A stretch of 22,701 bases of DNA, from positions 1-22,701 of the forward strand of contig DAIOGN010000042.1 of the NCBI GenBank assembly GCA_036745245.1, in the 5' to 3' direction. The position numbers and the translations under genes were made by a program. The notes below the pieces were generated by a model. It was given only the letters and a program-made list of their open reading frames with translations, made no database searches and was not told the DNA's origin. Shown here one piece after another: positions 7,284 through 14,191 of the stretch. The stretch's first letter is position 1. Each line of letters starts with the position of its first letter. This DNA comes from DAIOGN01 sp036745245 (GTDB taxonomy: Bacteria; Zixibacteria; MSB-5A5; JAUVRN01).

Positions 7284-8236
7284 GTATGTCCTTCTGCGTG
7301 AGACGGGAGATCCAGGACCAGCTCGGTACCGCCCGCAGGCAGCCCGCGTGCGTAGATCGACCCCCCGTGTTTCTGCACCATGGCGGAGGCGATGGCCAGC
7401 CCCAGACCCGTGCCCTGTGCCTTGGTCGTAAAGAAGGGCTCGAAGATCTTTTCCCCCAGCTCATCGGGCAAGGCCTGGCCCGAATTCCACACGCGCACAC
7501 GGACCCCGCCTTCCTCCGGAATGCGCGTCTCCACCTCAATGGATCCACCCTCGGGAGCGGCCTCCACGGCGTTGAGCAGGAGGTTCAGCACCACCTGGCC
7601 CAACTGCATACTGTCGGCCCGCACCAGGGCGCCGTGGCAGGAATACCCTTCGCTGATGTGGATCTGCCGGGAGGCCGCCTGGGGACGAACCAGATTGGTG
7701 ACACGCCGGACCACGTCTTCCACGCGCACCGAGGACCACTCCGGCTCTCCGGGGCGGGCGAACTGCAGGAAGCGCAGGATGAGCGCGCGAATCTTGTCGA
7801 TCTCGCTTAAGGCGACGTCCAGGTCCTTGCGCCCGGAATCGGACGCGCTCAGGCGGTCGCGGTGAGTGTGGATCAGCAGCTTGATCGTGGTGAGCGGATT
7901 GTTCACCTCATGCGCCACTGACGCGGCCATGGTGCCCACCGAGGCCAGGCGGTCGGCGTGGGCCAGGCGCGACTCCGACTCGCTGATGCGGCGCGAGAGC
8001 CGACTGATCAGACCGTACAACAGGAGGGCTGAAATCGCAACGAAACCCCACCCTTTGAGCGTGCCCAGGGTGGCGCGAAGCGACGGCTCACTCACCCACG
8101 CGAACAGCAGGCGGTCGGAGAACAGAATCCACGCCGAGGCGAGCACCGCATAGACCAGGCAGATCTGGCCGGCCGAGAGTCTCTGCTCCCAGCGGGTAAA
8201 CCGGTTCCAGAAGGCGCGAAGGATCAAGGGGTCCAC
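7280..8236 (-). CDS. Membrane sensor histidine kinase, partner of the NtrC-type regulator
   Basis: The protein is 318 aa. Two hydrophobic segments (about residues 24-47 and 60-80) enclose only a short ~12-residue loop, so there is no large extracellular sensor domain. HisKA follows with SVAHEVNNPL (phospho-acceptor H109). Then comes HATPase_c with the N box LLNAVEAAPEG (~221-231), the F box EPFFTTK and the G2 box GTGLGLAIA (~275-283). No PAS or GAF domain is seen, so the signal is probably membrane-associated or cytoplasmic. The start is GTG at 8236 with no clear Shine-Dalgarno; a slightly downstream start is possible. It overlaps the regulator gene by 4 nt, implying translational coupling. 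Confidence 0.92.
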   Translation of the reverse strand: MDPLILRAFWNRFTRWEQRLSAGQICLVYAVLASAWILFSDRLLFAWVSEPSLRATLGTLKGWGFVAISALLLYGLISRLSRRISESESRLAHADRLASVGTMAASVAHEVNNPLTTIKLLIHTHRDRLSASDSGRKDLDVALSEIDKIRALILRFLQFARPGEPEWSSVRVEDVVRRVTNLVRPQAASRQIHISEGYSCHGALVRADSMQLGQVVLNLLLNAVEAAPEGGSIEVETRIPEEGGVRVRVWNSGQALPDELGEKIFEPFFTTKAQGTGLGLAIASAMVQKHGGSIYARGLPAGGTELVLDLPSHAEGHT

Positions 8237-8332
8237 GGGGGCGCCGGGGTGGCCGGACGTTCCCCGCCGGACAATGTGCTAAAAGAACACGCGCGCCGCT
8301 ATACCCCGTTTAGCCGGAAGCTAACTGCAGAA

Positions 8333-9694
8333 TTACCACCATCCGTTGCGACGCGCGTGTCCGGTGAGTTCGTCCCGGAACGCCGGGTGGGCAATCGAGA
8401 CCAGCGCGTGAGCGCGCTCGCGCAGCGACAGCCCGAAGAGGTTCACCGCCCCATATTCCGTGACGATCCAGTCCACATCGGCGCGCGAGGTGACCACCCC
8501 GGCGCCCTCGTCCAGGACCGGAACAATACGAGAAATGGTTTCCTTGCGAGCCGTGGACGGCAGGGCGAGAATCGGCTTTCCCCCCGCTGAGCGCGCCGCG
8601 CCGCGGATGAAGTCCACCTGCCCGCCGAAGCCCGAATAGATGCTGTAGCCCATGCTGTCGGAGCACACCTGGCCCGTGAGGTCCACCTGGATCGCCGAAT
8701 TGATCGACACCATCCGGTCGTGCCGCGCGATGATGTAGGGATCGTTCACATAGTCCGACGGGTGGAACTCGATTAAAGGATTGTCGTGGATGAAGTCGAA
8801 CAATTCGCGAGAGCCGAGAACAAAACTGGCCACCACCTTGCCGGGATGGATGTTCTTGCGGCGCCCCGTGATCACTCCGGACTCCACCAGCTCCATGATG
8901 CCGTCGGAGAACATCTCCGAGTGAATCCCCAGGTCCTGCTTGTCCCGCAGGTGGTGCAGGACGGCGTCGGGAATCCCGCCGATCCCCAGTTGCAGGGTCG
9001 ACCCGTCCTCGATGAGCGGTGCGATGTGACTGGCAATCTGCTCGTGCAGTTCGCTGGCCACCACGCGTGGCAGGGTCACCAGCGGTCGGTGGTCCTCCAC
9101 CAGATAGTCGATGTCTGAGATGTGCACGAAGTTGTCGCCGTGCACGCGCGGCATGGATTCGTTCACCTGCGCCACGACCGTGCGCGCGCTGTGCGCCGCC
9201 GCCATGGTGCATTCCACCCCCACGCCGAAACTGCAGAAGCCGTGCTCGTCGGGCGGCGACACCTGCACCAGGGCCATGTCGATGGGCAAGAGGTCGGCGC
9301 GAAACAGGCGCGGAATCTCGTGCAGAAACACCGGCACGTAGTCGGCACGCCCGGAGTTCACGGCGTCGCGCACGTTCTTGCCGGCGAACAGCGCCCGGTG
9401 GCGAAAGTGTTCGGCCCACTGCGGCTCGGCATACGGCGCCTTGCCCAGCGTGAGCAGGTGCATGATCTCCACGCCCCGTACATGCGGCGCACGCCGCATC
9501 ATGGCGTCCACCAGCGCCTCCGGCTCGGCGCAGCCGGGGTGGATGTACACCCGCATCCCCGACTGCAGTTCGGCCAGCGCCCGATCCGCCGACACCCGGC
9601 GATTCTGAATCATGGAGGACCACCGCCGGCTCGCTTTGGATCTCTGGATTCCCCGCGAGACAGTGGTCTCCTGTGTCGCTCCCAGTGGTGTCAC
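8333..9694 (-). CDS. Acetyl-CoA hydrolase/transferase family (4-hydroxybutyrate CoA-transferase-like)
   Basis: The protein is 453 aa from GTG 9694. Family motifs are present: SPPDEHGFCSFGVG (146-159), QLGIGGIPDAVL (235-246), and HSEMFSDGIMELVESG with the expected catalytic glutamate E260, then SGFGGQVDFIRGA and TEYGAVNLFG. These enzymes move CoA between acyl-CoA and a carboxylate (such as acetate) through a glutamyl-CoA intermediate. The GTG overlaps the stop of the preceding oxidoreductase gene (GTGA, 9691-9694) and has a GAGGAAGG ribosome site. A downstream ATG at 9613 is nearer the conserved start but lacks a ribosome site. Placement as the last gene of a 2-oxoacid oxidoreductase operon suggests it uses the acyl-CoA product, for example exchanging with acetate for substrate-level ATP formation. 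The exact substrate is not readable. Confidence 0.9.
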   Translation of the reverse strand: MTPLGATQETTVSRGIQRSKASRRWSSMIQNRRVSADRALAELQSGMRVYIHPGCAEPEALVDAMMRRAPHVRGVEIMHLLTLGKAPYAEPQWAEHFRHRALFAGKNVRDAVNSGRADYVPVFLHEIPRLFRADLLPIDMALVQVSPPDEHGFCSFGVGVECTMAAAHSARTVVAQVNESMPRVHGDNFVHISDIDYLVEDHRPLVTLPRVVASELHEQIASHIAPLIEDGSTLQLGIGGIPDAVLHHLRDKQDLGIHSEMFSDGIMELVESGVITGRRKNIHPGKVVASFVLGSRELFDFIHDNPLIEFHPSDYVNDPYIIARHDRMVSINSAIQVDLTGQVCSDSMGYSIYSGFGGQVDFIRGAARSAGGKPILALPSTARKETISRIVPVLDEGAGVVTSRADVDWIVTEYGAVNLFGLSLRERAHALVSIAHPAFRDELTGHARRNGWW

Positions 9695-11115
9695 TTTACA
9701 CCTTCCTCTACTTCACGGACGGCGGCGGTCCCCGCTTCAAACGCACTTAGATTGATGTCCACCAGAACTCGTTTGCCCAGGCCCCGGATCTGCCCCCGGA
9801 TCAGTTCCGGGGGAAACAGGCCCAACAGCCGGTGGAGAGCGCCAAACGCCACCATGTTGGTGACCCTGGACGTTCCCAGATCGTTGGCCATGCTGGAGAA
9901 GGGCACGCGCACCACACGCACGTCGGAGCGGTCCCACGCTTTGCTCACGAACGAACTGTCGTAGAGCACCGTGCCGCCCGGCACCACCAGCGGCCCGAAC
10001 TTTTCCAGAGAGGGTTCGTTGAAGGCCACCAGCACATCCGGCGTGGACACCACCGGCGATCCGATCCTCTTGTCGGAAAGCACCACGCTGCAGTTGGCTG
10101 TGCCACCCCGCATCTCGGGACCGTACGACGGCAGCCACGAGACGTTGCGACCCTCCAGCATGCCGGTGCGTGCCACCAGCATGCCCAGCGAGAGCACCCC
10201 CTGGCCGCCAAAGCCAGCGAAGACGATGCGAAGCGTCCTGTGTTCGGTGGTGGGGTCGGCGTGGAGGCACGTGCCCACGAGACCGAGTGCTTCACGGATC
10301 TGGGCGGCGTCGGCGACGAAGCGCGGATTGGTCCTGGCCGTGCGTTCCTTGCGCCGGTCGCAGGCGACGTGCGCCGGAAATACTTTGGCCATTTCCGTGG
10401 TGATCCACTCGCGTGCCGCCAGCGGTTCCATGCCCCAGCCCGTGGGACAGGGGGACGCGACTTCCACCATGGAGAAACCCTTGCCGTCCACCTGTGCCTG
10501 GATCGCCTTGCGGATCGCGGCGCGCGTCTTGAGCACGTGCGAGGATTCGTCCAGGTGACAGCGCTCGATGTACACTGGCGCTTCCAGCTGGGCCAGAAGT
10601 TCGGCCATCCGCATGGGATAGCCCTCGTTCTCCACCGAGCGTCCCAAAGGCGACGTGCTGGTTTTCTGGCCTATGAGAGTCGTGGGCGCCATCTGGCCGC
10701 CGGTCATTCCGTAGAGGGCGTTGTTGACGAAGATCACTGTGAAGTTCTCGCCGCGATTGGCGGCCTGGAGGATCTCATTGCCGCCGATCGAAGCCAGATC
10801 CCCGTCGCCCTGGTAACAGATCACCACGGAGTCGGGGTGGGCCCGCTTCACCGCCGTGGCCACCGCGGGGGCGCGGCCGTGCGGCGCCTGAATGTTGCCA
10901 CAGTTGAAATAGTAGTACCCGAACACCGAGCAGCCCACGGGCGACACGAAGATGGTGCGCTCACGCACCCCCAGTTCATCCAGGGTCTCGCCGATGAACT
11001 TGTGCAGGTTGCCGTGCCCGCAGCCCGGACAGTAGTGTGTGGCCCCCTTTTCGGGTCCGGGTTTGCGCTCGAAGCGATCGTACAGAGAGTGGGGCTTGGC
11101 AATGATGTCTTTCAT
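9691..11115 (-). CDS. 2-oxoacid:ferredoxin oxidoreductase, fused beta-gamma subunit
   Basis: The protein is 474 aa. Residues 1-~255 are the TPP-binding beta subunit, with CPGCGHG (29-35), cysteines C29, C32 and C62 fitting an Fe-S site, and the TPP/Mg motif GDGD (103-106) ... VNN (130-132). Residues ~295-474 are the gamma subunit (pyruvate/ketoisovalerate oxidoreductase catalytic domain), with FAGFGGQGVLSLG (299-311), SYGPEMRGGTANC (330-342) and TPDVLVAFNEPS. In many organisms these are separate genes; here they are joined by a ~40-residue linker. The ATG at 11115 overlaps the alpha-subunit stop (ATGA, 11112-11115), so the much longer open frame reaching 11424 is not used. With the alpha and ferredoxin subunits it should oxidise a 2-oxoacid plus CoA to acyl-CoA, CO2 and reduced ferredoxin in the cytoplasm. 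Confidence 0.93.
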   Translation of the reverse strand: MKDIIAKPHSLYDRFERKPGPEKGATHYCPGCGHGNLHKFIGETLDELGVRERTIFVSPVGCSVFGYYYFNCGNIQAPHGRAPAVATAVKRAHPDSVVICYQGDGDLASIGGNEILQAANRGENFTVIFVNNALYGMTGGQMAPTTLIGQKTSTSPLGRSVENEGYPMRMAELLAQLEAPVYIERCHLDESSHVLKTRAAIRKAIQAQVDGKGFSMVEVASPCPTGWGMEPLAAREWITTEMAKVFPAHVACDRRKERTARTNPRFVADAAQIREALGLVGTCLHADPTTEHRTLRIVFAGFGGQGVLSLGMLVARTGMLEGRNVSWLPSYGPEMRGGTANCSVVLSDKRIGSPVVSTPDVLVAFNEPSLEKFGPLVVPGGTVLYDSSFVSKAWDRSDVRVVRVPFSSMANDLGTSRVTNMVAFGALHRLLGLFPPELIRGQIRGLGKRVLVDINLSAFEAGTAAVREVEEGVK

Positions 11116-12167
11116 ACGTGCGCCTCGTACCACGTGTCGAGTTTGCGTTTCAGCTCCGCCACCGTGGGCACCATGCCGCCCGCCCGGCCGTAAAACTCCA
11201 CCGGCACGCGATGTTGCACGGCGAGCCGCACGTCGTCCACGAGTTGTCCCGTGGACAGTTCGAACACGCCCAGGGCTCGAACGCGGCCCGACAATTCGTA
11301 CAGCCGTTCCGTGGGGAACGGAAAGAGCGTAATGGGGCGCAACATTCCCACGTTCTTTCCCTCCGCCCTTGCCAGGTCCACGGCCGATTGCAGAATCCGA
11401 GACACCATGCCGTAGGCCACGCACACCAGTTGCGCCCCATCCGTTTGATATTCTTCCAGGCGCACTTCAGTGCGCGCCATTTCGTTGTATTTGTCCTGAA
11501 GGTGCAGGACGTGACGCTCCAGGTCCTCCGGAGCGAGGAAGATCGAATTGATCAGGTTGCCCTGCGTGCGAGCGGTGCCATCGAGCGCCCAGGGGCGATC
11601 ACACCATTCGGCGAGCGGTTCGGGAAACAGGACGGGCTCCATCATCTGGCCCACGTAGCCGTCGGCCAGAATGCACGCGGGATTGCGATAGCGGTCGGCC
11701 AGTTCGAAGGCGAGCATCGTGAGGTCGCACATCTCCTGGCACGAATTGGGGGCCAGCGTGATCACCTTGTAGCAGCCGTGTCCGCCGCCCTTCACCATCT
11801 GGTTGTAGTCGCCCTGTTCGGGCGCGATGTTTCCGAGGCCCGGCCCGCCCCGCATGATGTTCACCACCACCACCGGCAGTTCAGAGCCCGCCGAGTACGA
11901 CAAACCCTCCTGCATCAGGCTGATCCCCGGGGAGGACGAGGCCGTCATGGTGCGCTCGCCCGCGCCGGCCGCGCCGTAGCACATGTTGATGGCGGCCACT
12001 TCACTTTCCGCCTGCAGAAACACGCCCCCCACGCGGCTCATGTACTTGGCCGCCGCCTCGGCGATCTCGGAGGCGGGCGTGATGGGATACCCGTAGTACG
12101 ACCGGCACCCCGCCAGAACAGCCCCCCGCATCACCGCTTCGTTGCCTTTCACCAGTTGCATGGCCAT
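11112..12167 (-). CDS. vorB: 2-oxoacid:ferredoxin oxidoreductase alpha subunit (VorB/KorA-like)
   Basis: The protein is 351 aa, typical for stand-alone alpha subunits of 2-ketoisovalerate/2-oxoglutarate ferredoxin oxidoreductases. The motifs are KGNEAVMRGAVLAGC, the substrate-loop YPITPASEI (27-35), QAESEVAAINM, ASSSPGISLMQEG and NIMRGGPGLGNI. The C-terminal domain-II region follows (LRPITLFPFP...LSGRVRALGVFELSTGQ). By sequence feel it is closest to VorB (3-methyl-2-oxobutanoate), but KorA cannot be excluded without a tree. The start at 12167 has an AGGAG 7 nt upstream and follows the ferredoxin stop by 1 nt; a second ATG at 12161 is less well placed. Confidence 0.92.
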   Translation of the reverse strand: MAMQLVKGNEAVMRGAVLAGCRSYYGYPITPASEIAEAAAKYMSRVGGVFLQAESEVAAINMCYGAAGAGERTMTASSSPGISLMQEGLSYSAGSELPVVVVNIMRGGPGLGNIAPEQGDYNQMVKGGGHGCYKVITLAPNSCQEMCDLTMLAFELADRYRNPACILADGYVGQMMEPVLFPEPLAEWCDRPWALDGTARTQGNLINSIFLAPEDLERHVLHLQDKYNEMARTEVRLEEYQTDGAQLVCVAYGMVSRILQSAVDLARAEGKNVGMLRPITLFPFPTERLYELSGRVRALGVFELSTGQLVDDVRLAVQHRVPVEFYGRAGGMVPTVAELKRKLDTWYEAHV

Positions 12168-12168
12168 G

Positions 12169-12438
12169 TCAGGTCTCCTGGCCTTCGGGTTTTGATTTGT
12201 ACACGATGATGGCCCCCGGCTCCGGGCAGTTGTAGTAGCACACGCCGCAGCCCGTGCAGCGATCGCCCTCATACTGCGCGAAGCGATAGCCGCGGGAGTT
12301 GATGAGGTCGGCCATGGCCAGACACTCCTCCGGGCACACGTCCACGCAGAACTCGCAGCCCTTGCAGAGTTCCCGCTCGATGTCCACGTGTCCTTCGCGT
12401 GCCGGCGCGGCGGCGCGTTGCGATTCAGTCTGAGTCAC
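12169..12438 (-). CDS. 2x[4Fe-4S] ferredoxin subunit (delta) of the 2-oxoacid oxidoreductase
   Basis: The protein is 89 aa from GTG 12438. It has two cluster motifs: CKGCEFCVDVCPEEC, where the CxxCxxCxxxCP core is followed by one more Cys, and CTGCGVCYYNCPEPG. This is the typical delta subunit that takes electrons from the TPP/Fe-S core. The GTG overlaps the stop of the zinc-ribbon gene (GTGA, 12435-12438) and has a GGAG nearby. A 158-residue reading from 12645 is possible on paper but has a nonsensical, Arg/Ser-rich N-terminus running through the neighbouring gene. Confidence 0.92.
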   Translation of the reverse strand: MTQTESQRAAAPAREGHVDIERELCKGCEFCVDVCPEECLAMADLINSRGYRFAQYEGDRCTGCGVCYYNCPEPGAIIVYKSKPEGQET

Positions 12439-12617
12439 TTGGGGGTCTCCGTGGGGTCGTTGCGTCGACGTCCCGGCCCGTCTTTGGTGCCAGGCTTGTC
12501 CGGTGCAGGTTCGGGAGCGATACGCGCCCAGCATTGCGGGCAGTAGTGACCGCCGTGGATCAGACACAGCAGTTTCTCGTTTTCCGTCAGCTCGTATTGA
12601 CATTCCGGGCAACGCAT
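12435..12617 (-). CDS. 60-aa zinc-ribbon protein, first gene of the oxidoreductase operon
   Basis: This is a small protein with two CxxC knuckles, CPEC (residues 3-6) and CPQC (26-29), plus C18 and H21-H24 between them. A proline/charge-rich tail (PEPAPDKPGTKDGPGRR) probably is disordered. An AGGGAG ribosome site (complement of 12625-12630) precedes the ATG at 12617, and its stop overlaps the ferredoxin start, which together argue that it is translated. The function is unknown: a zinc- or Fe-S-binding accessory, assembly or regulatory factor for the oxidoreductase is possible. No close named family is recognised. Confidence 0.72.
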   Translation of the reverse strand: MRCPECQYELTENEKLLCLIHGGHYCPQCWARIAPEPAPDKPGTKDGPGRRRNDPTETPK

Positions 12618-12645
12618 GATGTGGCTCCCTGTGATTTGCGCTCAA

Positions 12646-12661
12646 AGCAACCGCCGTGCCG
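12646..12661 (-). promoter_or_regulatory. Sigma-54 (-24/-12) promoter for the oxidoreductase operon
   Basis: On the minus strand the sequence reads CGGCACGGCGGTTGCT. It matches the consensus TGGCACG-N4-TTGCW at every fixed position except the first T, with the invariant GG and GC exactly 10 nt apart. Transcription would start near 12635, just before the AGGGAG ribosome site and ATG 12617 of the zinc-ribbon gene. Position, orientation and match all agree; there is no experimental evidence. Confidence 0.75.
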
Positions 12662-12714
12662 TTCGGCTCTTTCGCAGGATCAGACGGGCCACGGTCAACG
12701 TGCCATCCAGCCGG

Positions 12715-12734
12715 GAGTTAGCGGGGCCGATCCG
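12715..12734. promoter_or_regulatory. Possible second, degenerate enhancer site
   Basis: The stretch around TTAGCGGGGCC resembles the stronger dyad at 12797-12816 (about 12 of 20 positions by hand alignment). NtrC-type regulators usually bind paired sites. The match is weak and may be chance in GC-rich DNA. Confidence 0.25.
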
Positions 12735-12796
12735 CAATCCGAGTTTCGCCGGCCGGATGCGGGAGCGACACCGCGGCCCACATGCTCAAACCTGGA

Positions 12797-12816
12797 CAAT
12801 TAGGCTGGCCTAACTG
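12797..12816. promoter_or_regulatory. Dyad, candidate upstream activating sequence
   Basis: TTAGGC-TG-GCCTAA is a perfect 6-bp-arm dyad extended by CA...TG outside one mismatch. Its centre (~12806) is about 118 bp upstream of the predicted start of the plus-strand sigma-54 promoter and about 171 bp upstream of the minus-strand one. Both distances are typical for an enhancer bound by an NtrC-family activator such as the one at 5886-7283. Confidence 0.55.
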
Positions 12817-12898
12817 ACCATTTCTCGACACGGCAGGCGAGCCTCCCGCCCATCTCCCTCCAGCACCAGTCCTGAACTGCGCCCGCCGGTTTGGCGAG

Positions 12899-12914
12899 CG
12901 GCAGGGAAATTGCA
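12899..12914 (+). promoter_or_regulatory. Sigma-54 (-24/-12) promoter for the hydrogenase operon
   Basis: CGGCAGGGAAATTGCA matches TGGCACG-N4-TTGCW at 9 of the 11 fixed positions plus the W, with GG (12900-12901) and GC (12912-12913) separated by the obligatory 10 nt. Predicted transcription start is ~12925, giving a leader of ~117 nt before hydB. It is weaker than the minus-strand site but well placed. Confidence 0.65.
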
Positions 12915-13041
12915 AGCGGAGGAGGCGACATCGGGACGGAGCAGCACCGGAAGCGGATTTGTATCACACCTGTGCCTGCGACATCGGGCCCTCACTCCGC
13001 GCGAATGTTCTCTGCTGGCTCCCTTGTTCCCGGAGACGACA

Positions 13042-14187
13042 ATGGTGGACGATCGCGAATCTCTGATCTTCGAGCGCACGGCGCTCGACCGTCTGTTTGA
13101 ACTTCTGGCGGACGAGGGGTATTCCATCCTCGGGCCGACGGTTCGTGATGGCGCGATTGCGTATGGACCGATCCACTCCTCGCTCGATCTGCCCCAGGGC
13201 GTGGGCGTCCGCCAGGAGGCGGGCTCATACAGGCTGACCGAGCGCGATGACCCCTCATTGTTTGGCTATGCCGTGGGAGCCGACTCCCCGAAGAGCTTTC
13301 TGTATCCGCCACGCGAACACCTGTGTGCTTTCCGACGTCACGAATCCTGGAATGGGAACGAGGTCGAGGAGGACGGCGCCCCACTGGCCTTCGTGGGCGT
13401 GCGCCCGTGCGAACTGGCGGCGATCGCCGTAATGGACCGGGTGTTGTTGAGCGGCCCGACCCCGGACGTGCGTTACCGGCAAAGGCGCGAACGGTGCCTG
13501 CTCGTGGTGGTCAACTGTACCGAGCCGGGGGGCACCTGTTTCTGCAGCTCCATGGGGACGGGTCCGGAGGCGCGCGCCGGCTTCGACATCGTACTCACCG
13601 AAATGACGGAACCCGACCGGCACACTTTCCTGGCCCGTGCCGGCACAGCGCGTGGGCGCGAACTCCTGATCCGCTGGGGCGGGAGGTCCGCCCAGCCGGC
13701 CGAGACCGCCGCGGTGGCGGCGCGACTCGAGCGCGCCTCCGGGCGCATGGGCAGAACGCTTCACACCGAGGGGCTGGCCGAAGCGCTGCGGGCGTCGCCC
13801 GAAGATCCACGCTGGGACGAGATCGCCTCGCGCTGCATGAACTGCGCCAACTGCACGCTGGCGTGCCCCACCTGCTTCTGCTGCACCGTGGAGGACACCA
13901 CGGACCTCACAGGGGAACGCGCCGAGCGCCATCGCCGGTGGGACTCGTGCTTCACGCTGGGCTTCAGTTACATCCACGGGGGGAGCGTGCGCGTGTCCGC
14001 CAGGTCTCGTTACCGCCAGTGGCTTACACACAAGTTGTCCACGTGGCAAGAACAGTTCGGCACGCAGGGGTGCGTCGGGTGCGGTCGATGCATCACCTGG
14101 TGTCCCGCCGGGATCGACCTCACCGTGGAGGCTCCCGCACTGGCCAAAGCCCACGCGCCGGCCGTCTCGTCATCACGGGAAAGGTGA
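13042..14187 (+). CDS. hydB: Group 3b [NiFe]-hydrogenase beta subunit (4Fe-4S, sulfhydrogenase HydB-like)
   Basis: The protein is 381 aa. The family signature GVRPCELAAIAVMDRVLL (119-136) and the NCTEPGGTCFCSSMGTGP segment (158-175) identify the HydB/AsrA-type electron-transfer subunit. Two C-terminal ferredoxin-like motifs bind [4Fe-4S]: CMNCANCTLACPTCFCC (C265, C268, C271, C275) and CVGCGRCITWCPAG (C344, C347, C350, C354). In the complex it passes electrons between the small subunit and the flavin subunit, or in sulfhydrogenases to polysulfide. The ATG at 13042 has a GGAG at 13032-13035; an upstream in-frame ATG at 12910 lies before the predicted transcription start and is rejected. The gene order B-(CNB)-G-D-A mirrors archaeal hydBGDA operons with one insertion. 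Confidence 0.93.
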   Translation: MVDDRESLIFERTALDRLFELLADEGYSILGPTVRDGAIAYGPIHSSLDLPQGVGVRQEAGSYRLTERDDPSLFGYAVGADSPKSFLYPPREHLCAFRRHESWNGNEVEEDGAPLAFVGVRPCELAAIAVMDRVLLSGPTPDVRYRQRRERCLLVVVNCTEPGGTCFCSSMGTGPEARAGFDIVLTEMTEPDRHTFLARAGTARGRELLIRWGGRSAQPAETAAVAARLERASGRMGRTLHTEGLAEALRASPEDPRWDEIASRCMNCANCTLACPTCFCCTVEDTTDLTGERAERHRRWDSCFTLGFSYIHGGSVRVSARSRYRQWLTHKLSTWQEQFGTQGCVGCGRCITWCPAGIDLTVEAPALAKAHAPAVSSSRER

Positions 14188-14191
14188 ACCC

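Larger units (their letters stand above)
12618..13041. other. Divergent intergenic control region
   Basis: This 424-bp gap separates the minus-strand oxidoreductase operon from the plus-strand hydrogenase operon. It carries no gene. It contains outward-facing sigma-54-type promoters at 12646-12661 (-) and 12899-12914 (+) with a dyad at 12797-12816 between them, described separately. Confidence 0.7.

Noticed and set aside
8310..9623. 437-aa minus-strand frame overlapping the CoA-transferase in another frame
   Set aside because: The 8333-9694 frame carries all CoA-transferase motifs; this one is Arg/Gly-rich with no recognisable family.
9832..11193. Long + strand open frame (453 aa) opposite the oxidoreductase genes
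   Set aside because: It is antisense to the beta-gamma and alpha subunit genes; its His/Gly/Arg-rich composition is typical of a codon-bias shadow.
11116..11424. N-terminal extension of the beta-gamma subunit to 11424
   Set aside because: The extension runs through the alpha-subunit gene in another frame; the ATG at 11115 with its ATGA overlap and conserved MKD start is clearly better.
12439..12645. N-terminal extension of the ferredoxin to 12645
   Set aside because: It would overlap the whole zinc-ribbon gene and adds a disordered, non-conserved stretch; the GTG at 12438 gives a normal 89-aa subunit.
12910..13041. Earlier hydB start at 12910
   Set aside because: It would begin upstream of the predicted sigma-54 transcription start and lacks a ribosome site; the added residues show no HydB similarity.
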